NCBI GenBank assembly: GCA_963797535.1
Contig: CAWCPQ010000001.1
Coordinates: forward strand, 1,426,001-1,490,000
Reading direction: 5' to 3'
From: JAWWOL01 sp963797535
GTDB taxonomy: Bacteria > Actinomycetota > Actinomycetes > JAWWOL01
DNA length: 64,000 nucleotides
Within the stretch, counting starts at the first letter, position 1; the number at the start of each line of letters is the position of its first letter. Below the pieces are notes generated by a model, which saw only the letters and a program-made list of their open reading frames with translations, had not been told where the DNA came from and searched no databases. The position numbers were made by a program, and so were the translations under genes. Positions 62,756 to 64,000 of the stretch are shown piece by piece.

Positions 62756-64000
62756 TCAGCTCACGGCGGCGAGGACCGCTTCTCGTACGGCGCTGCGAAT
62801 CTGCGGGTCAACGACCTTGCGGCCGTCAGGTCCGACCAGGTAGAACGCGTCGACCGCCTCGGCTCCCAAGGTCCCCACCCTGGCGGTTCGGACGTCGAGA
62901 CCGCAGTCGGCGATGGCCTGAGCGACCCGGTACAGCAGTCCGGCCCGGTCGTGCGCCCGCACCTCGAGCACGGTCGCCGTCTCGGACGCGTCGTCGGCAA
63001 AGCTCACCTCCGGCGCCGCCGGAGAACCTTCGCCGTAGGCCTTGTCCCGCTGGTCGAGTCGCTCCCCCAGCGGCAGCCGGTTGAGCAGGTTGCGCCGCAT
63101 GTCGGCCCGCAGCGCCTCCCAGCCAGGCGCTGCGCCGAATCGCGGAGTCACCGTGAAAACCGAGACAGCGGTGTCGGCGAGGGCCGTCACACCGGCGCTG
63201 CGCACGTCGAGGCGATGCAGCGCGAGCACGCCGGCGCAGCGTGCCAGCAGACCGGGCTCGTCCTTGGCCGCCACCGTGACCTCGTACGCGCCCAGCCGCT
63301 GCAGGGCCATGATGCCCACGGCAGGCAGGTCGCCCGAGGCCAACGCGAGCTGGGACTCGGTCAGCGGCGGCGCGCTCGGCAGCGGCGCGCCACCGAGAAC
63401 GGCCGCGGTCCTGGCCACGAGCTCCTCCACCAGGCCGGCTTTCCAGTCACCCCAGGCCGCGGGCCCGGTGGCCCTGGCATCGGCCTCCGTGAGCGCGGCG
63501 AGGAGGAACAGCGTGTCCCGGTCCCCGACCGCCTCCGCCACCGAGCGCACCGTCGCCGGGTCGTCGAGGTCACGCCGGGTTGCGGCGGTGGGCAGCAGCA
63601 GGTGGTGGCGCAGCAGCGCCATCATCGTGTCGACGTCACCGGGTACGAGGCCAAGCCGCGGCGCGATGTCGGCCAGCAGGACGAGCCCGGTGGCCGTGTG
63701 GTCGCCGGGGACGCCCTTGCCGATGTCGTGCAGCAAGGCGCCGAGCAGCAGCAGGTCGGGCCGGGTCACCCTGCGGGTGAACGCTGACGCCTCAACCGCC
63801 GCCTCCACCAGGTGCCGGTCAACGGTGAACCGGTGTACGGGGTTGCGCTGCGGCTTGGACCGCACGGCCGTCCACTCGGGGAACCAGCGCTCCATCAGCC
63901 GGGCCTGGTCCAGCGACTCGATCACCGGGATCGCGGTGGGGCCGGCGCCGAGCACGGCTACCAGTGAGTCGCGGGCCTCGTCCGGCCACGGCTCGGGCAG
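62756..64000 (-). CDS. glnD: [Protein-PII] uridylyltransferase, C-terminal part (cut by window edge)
   Basis: The last 415 codons are present; the frame stays open to the right edge of the window, so the N-terminal nucleotidyltransferase domain lies beyond. Visible are FTVDRHLVEAAVEASAFTRR, the HD domain LLLGALLHDIGKGVPGDHTA with its metal-binding His-Asp, and two ACT domains: AAKDEPGLLARCAGVLALHR and VRAHDRAGLLYRVAQAIADC. GlnD modifies the nitrogen sensor GlnK/PII in response to glutamine; some actinobacteria adenylylate instead. The glnD-ffh order is typical (Rv2918c and Rv2916c). The stop is 78 bases before the ffh start. Confidence 0.93.
   Translation of the reverse strand: MPEPWPDEARDSLVAVLGAGPTAIPVIESLDQARLMERWFPEWTAVRSKPQRNPVHRFTVDRHLVEAAVEASAFTRRVTRPDLLLLGALLHDIGKGVPGDHTATGLVLLADIAPRLGLVPGDVDTMMALLRHHLLLPTAATRRDLDDPATVRSVAEAVGDRDTLFLLAALTEADARATGPAAWGDWKAGLVEELVARTAAVLGGAPLPSAPPLTESQLALASGDLPAVGIMALQRLGAYEVTVAAKDEPGLLARCAGVLALHRLDVRSAGVTALADTAVSVFTVTPRFGAAPGWEALRADMRRNLLNRLPLGERLDQRDKAYGEGSPAAPEVSFADDASETATVLEVRAHDRAGLLYRVAQAIADCGLDVRTARVGTLGAEAVDAFYLVGPDGRKVVDPQIRSAVREAVLAAVS

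Noticed and set aside
61742..63787. A 681-codon open frame on the plus strand
   Set aside because: Antisense to ffh and glnD, both certain; composition of the translation is typical for a shadow frame.

Overview
The window is high-GC DNA from an actinobacterium. The housekeeping genes are the typical actinobacterial set: a WhiG/FliA-type sigma factor, DUF2469, a GNAT protein with an N-terminal DUF4081-like region, bS16 and uS2 with long acidic tails, and SigE-family ECF sigma. From memory, their order (glnD, ffh, rpsP, khpA, rimM, trmD, rplS, lepB, rnhB, DUF2469, yraN, comM, dprA, xerC, whiG, M23 peptidase, rpsB, tsf, pyrH, frr, cdsA, rlmN ... dxr, rseP, ispG, GNAT) follows the Mycobacterium tuberculosis order Rv2918c-Rv2867c closely. 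WhiG argues against a mycobacterium and for a filamentous, sporulating or motile lineage. I cannot name the genus.

Layout. 1-3.2 kb: the start of a membrane protein, a secreted phytase-like esterase and a DUF3592-like membrane protein. 3.3-9.5 kb: a complete opp/dpp peptide ABC transporter operon on the minus strand. 9.7-14.2 kb: GNAT, ispG, rseP and dxr (isoprenoid precursors and a site-2 protease). 14.2-43.6 kb: about 29 kb of accessory, mostly catabolic genes lying between dxr and rlmN. 43.6-50.1 kb: rlmN, cdsA, frr, pyrH, tsf, rpsB and an M23 peptidase. 50.1-64 kb: whiG, xerC, dprA, comM, yraN, rnhB, lepB, rplS, trmD, rimM, khpA, rpsP, ffh and the 3' part of glnD.

The accessory region has four themes. 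(1) Amine catabolism: agmatinase, APC permease, gamma-aminobutyraldehyde dehydrogenase, an Lrp regulator and a class III aminotransferase at 35.7-42.1 kb, with GABA aminotransferase at 14.7 kb, make a plausible agmatine/putrescine-to-succinate-semialdehyde route. A second operon (aminotransferase, MMSDH-type aldehyde dehydrogenase, FAD amine oxidase; 18.5-22.7 kb) suits beta-alanine or a related omega-amino acid, and another FAD amine oxidase lies at 24.2 kb. (2) A sugar or polyol ABC operon with a Gfo/Idh/MocA dehydrogenase, a TIM-barrel isomerase and a divergent ROK regulator (28.1-35.7 kb). (3) An ECF sigma factor with a membrane partner (16.6-17.8 kb). (4) A chorismate mutase gene preceded by what looks like a Phe/Tyr ribosome-mediated attenuator (23.1-23.3 kb), the most interesting regulatory signal I found.

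Caution on quality: at least eleven genes, including the normally essential ispG, rseP and rpsP, are broken by single-base frameshifts, nearly all explained by one extra base. These are more likely sequencing or assembly errors than real decay, so I annotate full gene spans across the breaks. No tRNA, rRNA, CRISPR array, insertion sequence or prophage was seen.
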